A DNA stretch of 64,000 bases from the NCBI GenBank assembly GCA_030549175.1, contig JAUKUA010000003.1, forward strand, positions 2,790,001-2,854,000. Direction: 5' to 3'. Within the stretch, counting starts at the first letter, position 1; every line of letters starts with the position of its first letter. This DNA is from Lasiosphaeris hirsuta. Its lineage: Eukaryota; Ascomycota; Sordariomycetes; Sordariales; Lasiosphaeriaceae. Positions 61,775 through 64,000 of the stretch are shown piece after piece. The notes beneath the pieces were generated by a model. It had not been told where the DNA came from, searched no databases, and worked only from the letters and a program-made list of their open reading frames with translations. A program made the position numbers and the translations under genes.

Positions 61775-62614
61775 CTAGGCCACCCACCAGTTATCCTTGT
61801 TGGAAGCCTTGTGGCATATATCAACCTCCCAGAATTCAAGCAGCTCTGGGTCACTACCAAACGTGAAGAAGCTCGTGGGTTCGGTGCCGTGGCGCGAAGG
61901 ATATTCCATCCACAACCGATGAAATTTGGCCAGAATAGCTGCATCTGACGTATCAACCAGCTGGATGGGCGCATCGCAGAGCAAATCAAACAGACCGGGG
62001 CCCCGTCCGACGGCATGCGACACGTGTAGAGTCACCATGCTCAAGGCAACCTCGCACTTTTTCTGACGCCACAGGAAATCGAAGTCGCTCGATTGCCTCC
62101 CAAACTGGGTATGGAAGTTGTCGTCACCGAAGGGGTAGAGTAACTCGGCCATGATGGAAGGTACGCGTTTACTGAGAGGCGCCGCCCGTTGCAGAAGTGA
62201 GATAGGGTCTCCAGTCTGGCCGTTCATGAAAGCGCCGTCGTGGCTCGACGTCCAGTGGAGATGGACATGATCCAGGCCAGGTTGGAGCCACGGCTCTACT
62301 GCCAGGTTCAGTGCCTCGAATTCCACCTAATCTTCCTCATCCGCCACCTTGCCGTCTTTGTGTTTAGCAAGGTTGCCTCAGAGGTCACCTCCATTCTCCA
62401 AACCTACCTCGCAGGACTCGCGACAGACTCGTGTTATTACAGGTGGGGCATGGTTTCGATTGATGGTGGGTTGGAGCCTACACGTAGTCTCGAGTACATG
62501 TTGCGACGGGCAGTCGATCTCAACAACACGCTGCGGGAGGCAAACCCATCAAATCGCACGGCGGAGCTCGGCAGGCAGCGAGGAGAATAAGGGGAAATCC
62601 CCTAGCGACGTCAT
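61775..62614 (-). pseudogene. 2EXR-domain protein gene with a nonsense codon
   Basis: Remains of a fungal 2EXR-domain gene (function of these expanded families is unknown). Start ATG 62614 reads MTSLGDFPLFSSLPAELRRAI, the typical opening of the domain, and then TGA at 62549-62551. The frame continues without other stops as WVCLPQRVVEIDCPSQ and RVCRESCE up to a donor GTAGGT at 62407. A phase-0 intron (62327-62407, branch GCTAAAC, acceptor ATTAG) leads to 183 more residues from VEFEALNLAVEPW to the stop at 61775. In the family the residue after (L/R)xxI is a conserved Trp followed four residues later by Pro, exactly where TGA stands, so a TGG-to-TGA change is the simplest reading. Without it the protein would be 252 residues. 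A sequencing error is the alternative. Confidence 0.7.
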
Positions 62615-63159
62615 TTTTTGCCGGAGCTGTGAGTGGTGTTTTGGCGGGGAGGTCACCGGACTTGACGAATAAGATTGAGTCGTGCAGTTGTGAGTGAGGT
62701 GTGTCGTGTTGAAGGTTCGACAACTCGGATCTAAAAGTAGGAATGCAGAGAAGGGAGGTGCAATACAACCCTGGTTTGTTCGCGCAAGGTGGCCTTCCCC
62801 TAATGTCCAAAGGGAGACATTGAAGCCCTGGAAAGGCGTATTTGATATTTCAAAGGCCTCTCCAGCATCAAAAACAGCACTTATGGCAAAGCTTGGAAAG
62901 TAATATTTGGTATTTGAAAAGGCCTTGCCCATATACACGAGGCATCGATACTCATCTTTACAAGCCTCGAGTCCTATGCTAACAAACAAACAAGCGGCGC
63001 AGGAACTTCCGCAGATTGCTAACACGACATGATAGAACGGATGTGGAATCACCCAGTACTTTCCTCGCCTCTAAGAAACTTCACAAGTATCAGCTAGGCA
63101 CCAACTCCCCGACTACAGCTTGGATTTAGTACATCAATCTTATCCTTTTTGGTGGGTAG
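62615..63159. other. Upstream region of the 2EXR gene
   Basis: About 550 bases between the broken 2EXR gene and the chitinase remnant. No features recognised. Confidence 0.35.
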
Positions 63160-64000
63160 TTATACCAACGGCGAGTGCCGGTATCTGGCGGACATATGCC
63201 TTGGCCGCCCTCGAGATAGCAGTAGCCAGTTTCCTCTTTTTCTCCCTGTCAGCTCTATCCAGTCAGGAGGGATTCCATAGTGCCCGAGCAGGTGAGTGAG
63301 TGCAGAAAGCATCTTTGTCCAAGTCATTAAGAATGAGGTCCATCTCGTAACTGCCCATTCTAAGATCGTCATAGGTCGTGTCCCCATACATGCGGTCTGT
63401 GTTGCTATGGCCGAGGCCATTGTAGAAAATGCAGTGGAAGTCTATTAGAAGGGCTAGTTAACTGCGAAGAGCCGGGGCTGGGGAACCCGCGATGCTTACA
63501 CTACATACCATCGGCAGCGATGCCAACGTCATTGATCATAGCCGCGTCGATCGCGAATGAGACCATATCGTTAATTTATTGCACATAGCTGTTGAAGTGC
63601 TCGTCATACCCCGTGTTGACCTCCTTGTTATCGCTCGTATAAGTCGTCGAGCATAGCTTCCAGTACCTTCATCACATGAACCTCCCGGCACCACTAGTTT
63701 AGAGAAGCCCCTTTTTGCTTCAAAGCATCCAGCCAGTCAAATTTGAGCGTAAAGTCGCAGATGGGATCTTCGATGCCGACATCCTCGAAGCCTTCACCAG
63801 CGCCTTTTCCGTCGCCGCCGAAATCACGGCCCAGATCGACTGCCCAGTCAACAGGTCCTCCAAAATGAAGGCCGTAATATCGTGCGCGCCGGAGGATGTA
63901 GGTCTCTAGACACAGCCAGGATAACCACTCGGTGCTATCGTAGACGATGATATCGCCCTCATCCTCCCACTAGTCGACGTTTCTGTCACCATATAGTAGG
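63160..64000 (-). pseudogene. Decayed GH18 chitinase C-terminal fragment
   Basis: On the minus strand, reading in from the window edge, the translation resembles the end of the GH18 domain and the C-terminal region of large fungal (subgroup C, LysM-type) chitinases: DIIVYDSTEWLSWL, RARYYGLHFGGPVDWAVDL, later a Cys-containing segment (CDFTLKFDWLDALK), FNSYVQ, and after an intron-like gap FHCIFYNGLGHSN and YGIPPDWIEL. The frame is broken by TAG (63970-63972), TAG (63694-63696), a frameshift near 63628, TAA (63576-63578) and another frameshift near 63300. A plausible old intron is 63442-63508 (GTATGT...AATAG). No intact product is possible from this piece. The 5' part lies beyond the window, so the whole gene cannot be judged. 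Confidence 0.7.

Overview
The window is nuclear DNA of a filamentous ascomycete, most likely a Sordariomycete of the order Sordariales (Neurospora/Podospora/Chaetomium-like). The grounds are: short introns of about 50-90 bp with GTRNGT donors and CTRAC/CTAAC branch sites, monocistronic genes on both strands, and very close resemblance of formate dehydrogenase, calcineurin A, mitochondrial leucyl-tRNA synthetase and DUF3684 proteins to their filamentous-fungal counterparts. It holds about 21 intact or nearly intact protein genes, one truncated by the left edge, and two decayed genes at the right end. I saw no rRNA, tRNA, CRISPR or intact transposon.

Layout, left to right: the 3' part of eEF1B-gamma (+); an FCP1-homology phosphatase-like protein (-); RRP36 (+), converging on COQ8 (-); ESS2/DGCR14 (-); a RING-finger protein (+); HUS1 (+); SEC16 (-), divergent from the P4-ATPase NEO1 (+); CYC2-like (-) and AIM32 (-); the release-factor methyltransferase MTQ1 (+); mitochondrial LeuRS (-); an L-type amino-acid permease (+); NAD formate dehydrogenase (-); a 1,795-residue DUF3684 protein with a GHKL ATPase head and an HExxH tail (-); an MMTAG2-like protein (-); MED6 (+); the DEAH helicase DHR1/ECM16 (-); proteasome chaperone PAC3 (+); ribosomal protein L28/uL15 (+); a cyclase-family hydrolase (+); calcineurin A (-). 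The last 2.5 kb hold a 2EXR-domain gene with a stop in place of its conserved Trp and a decayed GH18 chitinase fragment.

Most genes are housekeeping and unrelated in pathway. The middle third (25.5-39.1 kb) is rich in mitochondrial functions: CYC2-like, AIM32, MTQ1, LeuRS and a formate dehydrogenase with a presequence-like N-terminus. COQ8 at 4.5 kb adds to this. There is no sign of a secondary-metabolite cluster.

The most useful non-routine observations are these. Three introns (in SEC16, MTQ1 and MED6) have lengths divisible by three and no in-frame stop, so they look like coding sequence. There is a GC-AG intron in the cyclase gene, an ATG-only first exon in the L28 gene and a 16-nt last exon in calcineurin A. 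The HExxH motif of the DUF3684 protein lies right beside its last intron. The chitinase remnant carries stops of the TAG/TAA type expected from repeat-induced point mutation. All gene models were deduced by hand from reading frames, splice signals and remembered family conservation; no search or transcript data were available.
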